The translations under genes and the position numbers were made by a program. From Pseudomonas sp. AFG_SD02_1510_Pfu_092 (lineage in GTDB: Bacteria > Pseudomonadota > Gammaproteobacteria > Pseudomonadales > Pseudomonadaceae), in assembly GCF_003331055.1 (NCBI RefSeq), contig NZ_PUQD01000010.1, forward strand, positions 37,199 to 101,198: DNA of 64,000 bases, given 5' to 3'. Positions within the stretch are counted from its first letter, which is position 1. Each line of letters opens with the position of its first letter. This document shows, in pieces, positions 55,079-62,816 of the stretch. The notes below the pieces were generated by a model, which was given only the letters and a program-made list of their open reading frames with translations, was not told where the DNA came from and searched no databases.

Positions 55079-57098
55079 GGCGATAGTTCTCCACACTACG
55101 TTTCTGGGCTTCCAACGAAGTCCTTAGCGGACTGCCTACCTCGGCAGCGGCTAGGCGCTCATCCAATACCGCCTCTAACACTTCGACTTCGTCGAGTTGC
55201 TCGGGGTCATACAGCACGTCTGCACAGGGTTTGGTTTCTCCGGGGGAGTCGCCCCCTCCGCAGCGAGCGATATTGTCGATGCCACCATAGGGACAAGGGA
55301 CTCGGCTCGTGCAGATGCCCAACAAAATCGGCCGATGAGTGAGTGCTCCCTTCTTAGCCAGACTGATCGCTTTCTTGGCATCCAGAGCTGAGATCAGACG
55401 GACTATCTCTGATTTCCGTCTCTCACCGTGTGGGCTGACAAACCGGTTGCTCGTCAGCTGTTGCAGTTGCCTGCCCAACGTCTCGTACATAGTGCGGACA
55501 TAGTAGGTATGGGCCTTCTCTTCCAGCCGTACCCTGGAATGGTTTTGCCCGTAGTAGAGACTCATGGCTCTGGCGACATGCTTTAACTGAAACTGCAGTG
55601 AAGCGTCGCTGACCAGGCCGGACGCCTGCATGTTCACTGCGCCGGTTCGCCGGAGTTGATGCCATGCCAACGGCCAGATTTTGCCGACCGTGAACTCGTC
55701 GGTCAGCGCCGGCGTCACCAAGCGAGCCAATTCAAGATCTTCCTGCGTAATGCGCAACTGCTCCGGGTCGAACAGCGTGTCGAACGACTGAAGCACATTG
55801 GAATAGCTCGGAATCGATGGCCGAATCGTGCGGTTGATCTTGGTGTGCTTCGTTCCCCACGGTTCGAGCCAATAATCCAGCAAGTAGCGCTTTGCCGGAT
55901 CGCCAGACGCTGAGTCCTCGCCAGGCGTAGAAGCGCACTCTGCACGGAGGTTTGCGACCACGCGCATGGCTTCAACGGCCATCTGAGCCGACGGTGATGT
56001 GACCCAAACTGCCTCAGAGTCCGACATCGTCTTGGTCGTTCGTCCGCGCAGTACGTGGATTTCGCCAAACTGCGGATCACGCTCTATATCCAAGCAATCG
56101 ACGCGCAGATTCCAGGCCTCTTCGACTCGCATCAGGCTGAAATTCAGCAGATAGCTAAGCCCAGCTCGACTCACGAGGTTGAGGTAGCGACTCAGTGTTT
56201 GAACGCGAATTTCACGGTCGCTTACTCCCATCCAGCGACGAAACAATTCTACCAGCCCCAACCGGTGCGCGGTGTCGATGAATGGGCCGTAATAGTGCCG
56301 CCCGCTATGCTTGCCGTTTGTTCCATCCGAAGGCCACTGAAATGGGTAGAACGACAGTGGTCTGTGGCGTCCTTGGAGACCAATGGAGTTGTGCCTATAG
56401 GCCGCCAGACAGAAGCGGAAGCACTCCTCCAACTGGTGACGATGCGCCAAAAAATCGTCCAGGCATTCGCGCAAGCGTTTGATTTGATAGTGCCAAATGC
56501 GCGGCGGGATATAGGGAGTCTGGAGCTTCTGGTGGTCGGGCATGGCCGCTGCGAGGCGTGCCAACCCTGCGCGATCCAACAGGGTGAAACCCAGCGCATC
56601 CCGCCGCTCGTACAGCTCATGCAGCAATGCCAAAAACTCACCTGACCGGGAAGCTTGGAGGATCTCCGGGAGACGGTCCGCGACACGCGGAAACTGACTC
56701 AGCTCGGATGCCAGAATGCCTTCTTGAGTGCACAAAACGAACAACCGACGCATCTGGTCGAAGCGCGTTTTCAGACCTCGGTATCCACGGGCTCCATTGG
56801 GACCGTATAGCCACCAGCCGGTTACGGTCCGCAATAAATTGGCGTTCGTAGGATCGATCGAGGCGACATATTTCTTAGCTGGGCCATCGCCGAAATTAAG
56901 AGTGACCCGTTTTCTCGACCACGGGTCGAGCCGCCAGATGGCATCCCCCCAACGACTCACCACCTTACTTGCGGCGTCGAGAATGACCGGCCAATCACGC
57001 TGGGGCGGCCAGACTGGCGGCCGATAGTTCGGTGCGTCAGGAACCGCCAAGGGCGAGTCGATGCCGAGGCCAAGTTCGGAGAGAATACTTTTCGTCAT
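55059..57098 (-). CDS. Large tyrosine recombinase with intact catalytic residues (GmtZ/TnpB-like)
   Basis: A 679-residue site-specific recombinase. Catalytic residues are visible: Arg in YLLNFSLMRVEEAWNLRVDC, His-x-x-Arg in WPLAWHQLRRTGAVNMQASG, a later His in FQLKHVARAMSLYYGQNHSR with the nucleophile Tyr in the same segment. A C-terminal Cys-rich region (GICTSRVPCPYGG, then CGGGDSPGETKPC) is like the zinc-type tails of Tn554-family integrases. The start at ATG 57098 overlaps the previous gene's stop (ATGA). It is the third gene in the four-gene operon. Assignment to a named family is from size and arrangement and has not been searched. Confidence 0.82.
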   Translation of the reverse strand: MTKSILSELGLGIDSPLAVPDAPNYRPPVWPPQRDWPVILDAASKVVSRWGDAIWRLDPWSRKRVTLNFGDGPAKKYVASIDPTNANLLRTVTGWWLYGPNGARGYRGLKTRFDQMRRLFVLCTQEGILASELSQFPRVADRLPEILQASRSGEFLALLHELYERRDALGFTLLDRAGLARLAAAMPDHQKLQTPYIPPRIWHYQIKRLRECLDDFLAHRHQLEECFRFCLAAYRHNSIGLQGRHRPLSFYPFQWPSDGTNGKHSGRHYYGPFIDTAHRLGLVELFRRWMGVSDREIRVQTLSRYLNLVSRAGLSYLLNFSLMRVEEAWNLRVDCLDIERDPQFGEIHVLRGRTTKTMSDSEAVWVTSPSAQMAVEAMRVVANLRAECASTPGEDSASGDPAKRYLLDYWLEPWGTKHTKINRTIRPSIPSYSNVLQSFDTLFDPEQLRITQEDLELARLVTPALTDEFTVGKIWPLAWHQLRRTGAVNMQASGLVSDASLQFQLKHVARAMSLYYGQNHSRVRLEEKAHTYYVRTMYETLGRQLQQLTSNRFVSPHGERRKSEIVRLISALDAKKAISLAKKGALTHRPILLGICTSRVPCPYGGIDNIARCGGGDSPGETKPCADVLYDPEQLDEVEVLEAVLDERLAAAEVGSPLRTSLEAQKRSVENYRHVIRQA

Positions 57099-58825
57099 GC
57101 TGATCTTTGCCCCACTTCCGCCAATCGAATGAAACCATCCCAAGCCGGGTGGTAATCCCCCTCGCGAATACGCGCCCGCGCTTCTTCAACCCACAGCCTG
57201 CGAATCTCACTACTTTCTTCGAAAAAGTGCAGCTTGGCAGTCAGTCGCTGGATCACAAGCAATGCCGGATGCTCTGGAGTCGACTGCTTTCCGGAACTGG
57301 GCGGGCGGTAGCGTGCCAGCTCAAGCGATTTGAGGTAGCGCAAGCTACTCAGAGACCACACATGATCTTCACTTTCGATATCCCGGTGCTGGGTACAAAA
57401 CAGGCAGCCAGCAGCATTGACGCAGTCGGGTTGCGGAGCATTCTGCGGCATAGTGCCGACTGGCTCCGGTGTAGCTGATACGCACCTGCCAGGAGCGGGT
57501 GGTGCAAGGGAGGGATCGGTTTGTTGATGGAAGCGCGAAATCTCCACCATCGCGATCTGTGGGTGGGGATCGGCATATACGCGTATCAGTGTTTCCACCG
57601 TATGTTGGGCTAACTCGGCAACCTGCTGCGGGTTCTGAGATTCCCGAAGCAACCAGTTGATGCGAGTCGCGCGTAGTTTGCGTGGCCTCACCACTGGCAT
57701 GCCAAGCTCACGGCAGATGCGTGTTATGTTCGTGAACTGTGTCGCCTCTTCTAAGATTCGTCCGCCGCTGCGTACAAGCGGAAAGAGCAAACCATCCGGC
57801 TCCTGAGGAAACCATTCGGCACGCCATTCGAGATAGCGTTCAAACCACTCCCGGTAACTGGCGAAGATCTCGAACAGCACCTCTCCTTCGCGTCGTTTTT
57901 TGTAGGCACGGACTTGGTAGCCGTCCAAGTGGCTGGCGTAATGAAACTGCTCGACCCTAAGGGTATGTGCTTGCTGGAGGTTCAGGCCGGTCTGAGCAAT
58001 GAACATCAGCATTTCACTCTCGATCCGTAAATTAACGAGGGGAAAACGAGTACGCAGAGTCCGATCTTCATCGTAGGCGGCACGCGCTGCCAGGGAGGCT
58101 TTAATTTGCGCTTGGCTTCGCGGTCTGGTACGGCGCGCCGCCAGTTTCTCGGGGCTCTGCAATCCCGACCATAGTTCCAGCACTCGGCCGGTGCGCAACG
58201 AAATACAAACTGGGAGAGAGGCCGTTGTCCCCTTCCAGGTTAATGCCTCGCATACGTCAGCTAGAAGGTATCCGAATGCGAAAGTGCTTTGCAGGTTCTG
58301 CTTGTCCGCCGTGCTCGTGTGTACTTTGCCTTTGCCGCGCGGCTTGCGGATACGCGTGCTTTTGCTCAGGCTCGCCTGGCGGTCTAATGCTCGGTCCAGC
58401 ATCGTCGCCGTGAGCCTGGTGAGATCGTATAGAGAGCCATCGCTGAAATTGCGCTCGATTCGATGACGCTGGAGCAAATGCTCGCTCCAATGAATGAAGG
58501 TGCTGGCCGCTGTCTCAACACTGAGATTCACGTTTTCTGAATCTGCCCAAGCAAAGAAACGACGCAATGCACTGATCTTGTTCTGTGCCGAAAAACGGCT
58601 TCCGCCACCTGCAAGATCGTCAGCCATGTGTTCGTGCAGCCGCGAGACCAATTCGATACGTTCCGGCAAGGGACTGCCGAGTTCGCCTTGGACGATCTGA
58701 CAGGCCACTCGCTTCACCTTTGCTGCCGCGCCTCCGCGAAACAGCAACGGCCGTAGGTCCCAAGGTGTTTCAGTGGCCCCATACTCAAGCATTGGAAAAG
58801 TGAGATCGATTTCGGAGCTATCCAT
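57095..58825 (-). CDS. Tyrosine-recombinase-like protein, catalytic arginine apparently lost
   Basis: A 576-residue integrase-like protein, start ATG 58825 overlapping the previous stop by 8 bp (a longer frame upstream overlaps the first gene and is rejected). It has an N-terminal SAM-like DNA-binding part (HEHMADDLAGGGSRFSAQNK) and a catalytic part in which the first Arg region reads FIAQTGLNLQQAHTLRVEQF, i.e. Asn where Arg is expected after TGL. Later KLRATRINWLLRESQNPQQV and LAQHTVETLIRVYADPH keep Arg, His and Tyr. A Cys-rich tail (PDCVNAAGCLFCTQH) follows. It may serve as a structural partner rather than a full enzyme. Confidence 0.78.
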   Translation of the reverse strand: MDSSEIDLTFPMLEYGATETPWDLRPLLFRGGAAAKVKRVACQIVQGELGSPLPERIELVSRLHEHMADDLAGGGSRFSAQNKISALRRFFAWADSENVNLSVETAASTFIHWSEHLLQRHRIERNFSDGSLYDLTRLTATMLDRALDRQASLSKSTRIRKPRGKGKVHTSTADKQNLQSTFAFGYLLADVCEALTWKGTTASLPVCISLRTGRVLELWSGLQSPEKLAARRTRPRSQAQIKASLAARAAYDEDRTLRTRFPLVNLRIESEMLMFIAQTGLNLQQAHTLRVEQFHYASHLDGYQVRAYKKRREGEVLFEIFASYREWFERYLEWRAEWFPQEPDGLLFPLVRSGGRILEEATQFTNITRICRELGMPVVRPRKLRATRINWLLRESQNPQQVAELAQHTVETLIRVYADPHPQIAMVEISRFHQQTDPSLAPPAPGRCVSATPEPVGTMPQNAPQPDCVNAAGCLFCTQHRDIESEDHVWSLSSLRYLKSLELARYRPPSSGKQSTPEHPALLVIQRLTAKLHFFEESSEIRRLWVEEARARIREGDYHPAWDGFIRLAEVGQRSA

Positions 58826-60107
58826 CGTGTCGCGCCCCAAGGCCGATCCCGCTAAACGCCACCATGAAGCTATTTGAGAGGGCCTGCTTAATCGGCAATG
58901 CCTGTACGAAACGGATATATTTAAATGTGGTAGCTTCAGAGTTAGGCCCATGAAGCAGCGCATCGCTGACAGTCGCAATGACGATAGAAACATCGGCACA
59001 AGCTGAGAGCGCCAGACGTGCCAACTCGGTACCGAAAGTGCAGCGCGACTGATGGAAACGAAATTTTCGTAGCGCCTGTAGCCCTGCTTTGACACCTCGT
59101 TTTCGAAATTCGGACATCTCGACATTCACAGCGGATGACTGATCGGTGCCGCGTCTGCCATAGGCATTTCCAAAGCGGGTCAAGAATAGCAAGTCCCGAT
59201 TCTCAGGAGACGCTTTCGCCTCTCGCTCCATCCTCCGCCAGCCTTTGGCATATTCCAGTAACTCTTCACGCAAGGCTTCGGGTATCCAGACCTGGCCCGT
59301 CACACCGAATTTTGTGTGCACTGGCGGATTCGCGCCTGGACCAACCGCTAGACGTAGCAGTCCATCAGCGGACGGGTCAGGGACAGCGTGCTCAAGAGCT
59401 TGAATTTTGAGATCACAGATGCTGCCGAGCCGCATCCCGGTAAAAAAGCCAAGAGCCAACATGAGGTACAGCTCGGGCGTGGCGTTCTCTGCAGCGAAAT
59501 CCAGAATTGAATCGCGATCAGTCTCCGAGACCGGCAACAGCCCATCTTCAAGCGTTTGGCCTGGTCGCTTACGGTTCGGGATACTGAGGTCGGTGGTGGT
59601 TCCGCTGATCGATCGCTCGAACCCCACCTGGTCGAAGTATTTAAGGACATAGGGCTTATCCCGCCACAGCTGGACGTGTGGAGCAAGAAGCTCCCTATGC
59701 CTTACCCACCGATAGAACATGATGCAATTGCGCATGTACTCAGACGCCGTGGAGGGGCTGATCTGGCCGGCATCGCGCATCTTAATCAACGCTCCTCGGT
59801 ACAACACCAGACAGCGGTCAGCTTTTCGAGCCGGAAACTCGAACCACTGCAGATCACGAGACTCCAGGAATTTCGCGTAATGCAGAAGGCCATTCAAGTT
59901 ACTGGCGACGGTCTTCAGAGAAGCGTCACCAGTCGTTGCTCGTTCCACTGCCCACAGGTTTGCCTCCCTCCAGGGGGCATAATCCGCCCAAAAGATTTGG
60001 GGCAAGCCTTCAATGGATGGCCGGCTGCTACTGGGGGAGTATGCGACGGCGTTCTCTCCGCGAACGAGGTAGTGGGGAACGAAATGAACGTGCTCTAGCG
60101 TCGCCAT
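58818..60107 (-). CDS. Tyrosine recombinase (GmtY/TnpA-like), first gene of the module
   Basis: A 429-residue recombinase. FFTGMRLGSICDLKIQALEH has Arg I, KFRFHQSRCTFGTELARLAL has His-x-x-Arg, and SEATTFKYIRFVQALP carries the presumed nucleophile Tyr. The N-terminal region (VASNLNGLLHYAKFLESRDL, SEYMRNCIMFYRWVRHRELL) is a SAM-like core-binding domain. Its start is only 80 bp from the right end of the element, as expected for a recombinase that reads its own att site. It is followed by two larger recombinases and a coiled-coil protein with overlapping ends, so the four are one operon. Confidence 0.85.
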   Translation of the reverse strand: MATLEHVHFVPHYLVRGENAVAYSPSSSRPSIEGLPQIFWADYAPWREANLWAVERATTGDASLKTVASNLNGLLHYAKFLESRDLQWFEFPARKADRCLVLYRGALIKMRDAGQISPSTASEYMRNCIMFYRWVRHRELLAPHVQLWRDKPYVLKYFDQVGFERSISGTTTDLSIPNRKRPGQTLEDGLLPVSETDRDSILDFAAENATPELYLMLALGFFTGMRLGSICDLKIQALEHAVPDPSADGLLRLAVGPGANPPVHTKFGVTGQVWIPEALREELLEYAKGWRRMEREAKASPENRDLLFLTRFGNAYGRRGTDQSSAVNVEMSEFRKRGVKAGLQALRKFRFHQSRCTFGTELARLALSACADVSIVIATVSDALLHGPNSEATTFKYIRFVQALPIKQALSNSFMVAFSGIGLGARHDG

Positions 60108-60186
60108 TCAACGCCCCTGGATAGACCGATGATGTCCATGGTTGGCATTTATAGGTTTGGGTGCCCGCACTATACAACTTACTCTT

Positions 60187-60502
60187 ATCGATCGAATAGA
60201 CCTCTGCCGCAGGCACCATGGACTCGATCAGCGACATGACCCGCTCGCTCATGTCGCCATACAGCGCATAGTTCGACGAGAACGCCACGATGCCATGCCG
60301 GCGAAGTTTCTCCTTCGCCTGGAAGTAAGGCTCGCCCATCTTCACGTACGGCTTGGCATCGTATGATGCGTGCGATCACGCAGCCGTCATTGTTGCTGAG
60401 CACTACGATGGGCGTCTTGGCCAGATCCGGACGGAACACACGCTCACAGCTCGCATAGAACGAGTTGCAGTCGATAAGCGCGAACACCTGATCACTGCGC
60501 AT
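60187..60502 (-). pseudogene. umuC: umuC, 5' part, split by element and frameshifted
   Basis: The minus strand begins MRSDQVFALIDCNSFYASCE (palm, first catalytic Asp in L-I-D) and continues SNNDGCVIAR. Between R and D-A-K-P there are 7 bases (60361-60367) where two codons (6 bases) are expected, so the frame shifts by one. In the other frame KMGEPYFQAKEKLRRHGIVA and the rest up to AAEVYSID follow, ending at the ATCGAT repeat. Hence umuC is broken twice: by a +1 frameshift and by the element. It starts 11 bp inside the end of umuD. Confidence 0.92.
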
Positions 60503-60920
60503 GGTCGCGCACGCTATACCGCACCACACCCCAGACGACCAACTCATCGCCCTCCATGATGTACCGAGGTGGATATGCCGGGTTTTCGGACTTGAGGATC
60601 ACTACTCCGTCGCGGCGATGAAGCCGCTTGCAGATGGGCTCACTGTTGACAGCTGCAATGACGATATCGCCGTGCTCTGCCTCCCGCCCCCTGTCTACGA
60701 TGACGAGGTCACCAGAGTAGATGCCCGCCCCTTGCATGCTGTCGCCCTCGACTTTCACCAGGTACACATGGGGCGCGCGAAGGTCGAACAACTCATCAAG
60801 GGAGATATGACCTTCCAGATGGTCTGCTGCTGGCGACGGAAAGCCTGCCGGCACGTGGAATGAGTACAGCGGTAGCGGTTCGGTACCGCCGGTTGGCGTA
60901 CCCAGAAAAGTGATGGTCAT
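60492..60920 (-). CDS. umuD: UmuD, pol V accessory subunit
   Basis: A 142-residue LexA-like protein: the self-cleavage site region HVPAGFPSPAADH (Ala-Gly), catalytic Ser in VEGDSMQGAGIYSGDLVIVD and Lys in AAVNSEPICKRLHRRDG. It starts MTITFLGTPTGGTE, with an SOS box 21 bp upstream. UmuD' with UmuC forms error-prone DNA polymerase V. Its partner gene is inactivated here, so it may serve no polymerase function now, unless UmuC is supplied in trans. Confidence 0.93.
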   Translation of the reverse strand: MTITFLGTPTGGTEPLPLYSFHVPAGFPSPAADHLEGHISLDELFDLRAPHVYLVKVEGDSMQGAGIYSGDLVIVDRGREAEHGDIVIAAVNSEPICKRLHRRDGVVILKSENPAYPPRYIMEGDELVVWGVVRYSVRDHAQ

Positions 60921-60940
60921 GGTGGAAGGTCCGATGCAAA

Positions 60941-60956
60941 CTGTATGCATATACAG
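60941..60956 (-). promoter_or_regulatory. LexA (SOS) box
   Basis: CTGTATATGCATACAG on the minus strand is a perfect CTG-N10-CAG SOS box located 21 bp upstream of the umuD start. Confidence 0.92.
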
Positions 60957-61021
60957 TAAATCCGGCATCGTTCGCCCGGTCAATCCTGGGCAGCGAAATT
61001 TCTGACAGACGAGAGGTGGTT

Positions 61022-61709
61022 ATGTGTGGACGGTACTCGATCTACGAGTCGATGGATCACTACCTGCGGCAGCTATCGCTGACCTGGTGGTAATCAACGG
61101 CTATGACCATGAGCCGATCGGTCGCTACAACGTAGCGCCGTCGACGCGAGTCGAGATCGTTCGCCAGGCTGGGGATGGGTTGTACGTTGATCGCGTGAAG
61201 TGGGGATGGGCACCATTTTGGGCGAAGGGGAAGCGTCCAGCTCCGATCAATGCTCGGGCCGAGACGGTGGTGACAGGGAGTTTTTTCAAAAGCTTGTGGC
61301 CAGGCTGCCGGGCTTTGGCTCCGGCGAATGGATGGTTTGAATGGATATCCGATCCAACAAACCCGAAACGTAAACAGCACTACTACATCACCAGCGCCGA
61401 GGGGGAGCCGCTCTTTTTTGCGGCGCTTGCTGAGGTGCACCACGACGTGGAGCCGGATGAGCGAGACGGGTTTGTGATCATTACAGCGGCTGCCGATCAG
61501 GGCCTACTCGATATACACGACCGGAAACCTCTTGTGCTCACACAGAGGTTGCACGTGAGTGGATCTCGCGCTCTACCTCGACCGAGCGCGCTGAAGAGAT
61601 AGTGCGAACGGGCTGCCGAACCGCAGGCGATTTCAAATGGCATGCTGTACGCAGGGAGGTGGGTAACGTCCGCAATCAAGGGCATGAATTGATATTACCT
61701 GCGAATTGA
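61022..61709 (+). pseudogene. SRAP (YedK/HMCES-type) gene with two frameshifts
   Basis: ATG 61022 begins MCGRYSIYESMDHYLRQLSL (the catalytic Cys2) and stops at 61093. One base has been lost around 61075-61085; in the next frame DLVVINGYDHEPIGRYNVAP, then VKWGWAPFWAKG, CRALAPANGWFEWI and IHDRKPLVLT follow. A second single-base loss near 61542 separates the last part (EVAREWISRSTSTERAEEI to LILPAN, stop 61707-61709). With both bases restored the gene would be 229 codons, the family norm. SRAP genes cross-link abasic sites and often travel with umuDC on mobile DNA. Confidence 0.9.
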
Positions 61710-61964
61710 AAAAACCTCAGCCACCCCCGGGGCGGCAATTTTAGCGGCTAAAACTACGAAACCTCCACAACCGCTAGTCAAAAGTTTAGCTAAAGAATTC
61801 GTTAAATAACGAAAACGTTAAATCTACAAATGTAGAAATCTCCATTCCATCCAGTGCTCAAAAGAACAAAAACGCTTTTGCGCAAAAACGCAAAAGCGCA
61901 CGTAATCCGCTGCTCACGAGCCCTGGGCTCATGGTAATACCTCACGACCCAACGAAAAGAACTG
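61710..61964. other. AT-rich non-coding stretch with a hairpin
   Basis: No gene is seen. 'cgcttttgcg' (61873-61882) and 'cgcaaaagcg' (61889-61898) make a perfect 10-bp stem. On the minus strand a T-rich tract follows it, so it could terminate leftward transcription, although no leftward gene is visible to its right. Confidence 0.5.
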
Positions 61965-61970
61965 TTGACA
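61965..61970 (+). promoter_or_regulatory. Candidate sigma-70 promoter (-35 box)
   Basis: TTGACA is followed after 15-18 bp by A/T-rich -10-like sequences (TAGATT or TTAAAT). It precedes a 29-codon ORF and a strong terminator, suggesting a short transcript. Confidence 0.5.
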
Positions 61971-62063
61971 AGATTCAAAAAAATTAGATTAAATTTGCTA
62001 CAAACGTGGAATCGAAACCATCTCACACAACCGCTGAGCGCTTGAGCTCATCTTGGAGAAAGT

Positions 62064-62153
62064 ATGTCAACCTTCAATTTGTTCCTTATTCTTTGTATTG
62101 AGGTTGTCCGATGGTTTCACTTACTCCAATTAGAAAAATTGCTACAACACTGA
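62064..62153 (+). CDS. Possible 29-residue hydrophobic peptide
   Basis: MSTFNLFLILCIEVVRWFHL then LQLEKLLQH, stop TGA. A GGAG ribosome site lies five bases before the ATG, a sigma-70-like promoter about 90 bp upstream and a strong terminator about 100 bp downstream. The peptide could insert in the membrane. Short ORFs of this length arise by chance, so the coding call is weak. Confidence 0.3.
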   Translation: MSTFNLFLILCIEVVRWFHLLQLEKLLQH

Positions 62154-62258
62154 ACACTGCGAATCATGATCCTTAACTCTTCAGCAACTCAGCCGTGCCG
62201 TGTCGCTGGTGTATGTTGGTATAGTAAATATCCATACGTCTGAAGTGGAATCCATCAA

Positions 62259-62295
62259 AGGCTCACCGGATGTACCTATCCGGTGAGCCTCTTTT
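62259..62295 (+). terminator. Strong intrinsic terminator
   Basis: 'aggctcaccggat' (62259-62271) pairs perfectly with 'atccggtgagcct' (62278-62290) over a 6-base loop, followed by CTTTTC. It would end transcription from the AT-rich region on its left. Confidence 0.85.
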
Positions 62296-62448
62296 CACTT
62301 GATGCCTTCACGGGTGTAGGCCTAGCAAGCCTTCTTCACTCACCTTCGTCGGTGATGGCGATAACTCGTTGAGCATGCGCTCGGTCAGGTTGGGCTCTTA
62401 CTGCACCATGCGAGAAATCGCGGGCACCTCATGATGGTACGTAATGGA

Positions 62449-62497
62449 TGGCACCGGCTGCGCCGGTGTTCGCGGGTAAACCCGCTCCCACAGGGGA
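62449..62497. repeat. REP element near the right island end
   Basis: 'ggcaccggctgcgccggtgt' and 'tcgcgggtaaacccgctccc' form the usual P. putida REP. Its presence inside the repeat-bounded island suggests that sequence just left of dusA was exchanged with or captured from chromosomal DNA. Confidence 0.8.
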
Positions 62498-62816
62498 TAG
62501 TGCAAGCCTCTGGGGTACCGAGCTTGCGTTGCGCTGGCATGTTCGAGGCGATGGACGACGTCCGGTGATTACCCTCAAGGGCGTCGGTATGTCCGCTGCG
62601 GAAGCCTTTGTTGAAGATTCGTGAACTGGCCCGTTTGGAGGTTTCAGGGGCAGGACCATCTAACCTCTTTCCAGACGAATACCCAGCTCTCTTGGTAAAC
62701 TGGCGGCCTGCCCTGGCAAACCCCGACGTTTGCCGCCGACTTTTGCTACGGCGTTCCTCGGGTTTGCTACAAACACCCCGAAACCGCTGAATCTGGTACC
62801 AGACCCGTTGAACGAT

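Larger units (their letters stand above)
38593..60192. mobile_element. 21.6-kb tyrosine-recombinase element inserted in umuC
   Basis: The element is bounded by direct repeats ATCGAT at 38593-38598 and 60187-60192. The flanks are the two halves of umuC: left codons I-D-E-C-F, right codons V-Y-S-I-D. Joining at the repeat gives uninterrupted ...V-Y-S-I-D-E-C-F..., which is wild-type UmuC. Four recombinase-module genes start 80 bp from the right end, as in Tn554-type elements. Cargo is KAP NTPase, Gabija, AddAB-like/PLD and a PD-(D/E)XK-like protein. Motifs near TGTCyATAG repeat close to both ends. Confidence 0.9.

Noticed and set aside
57095..59125. 676-codon start for the second recombinase
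   Set aside because: The extra N-terminal 100 residues overlap the first recombinase gene; ATG 58825 overlaps its stop and gives a normal operon.
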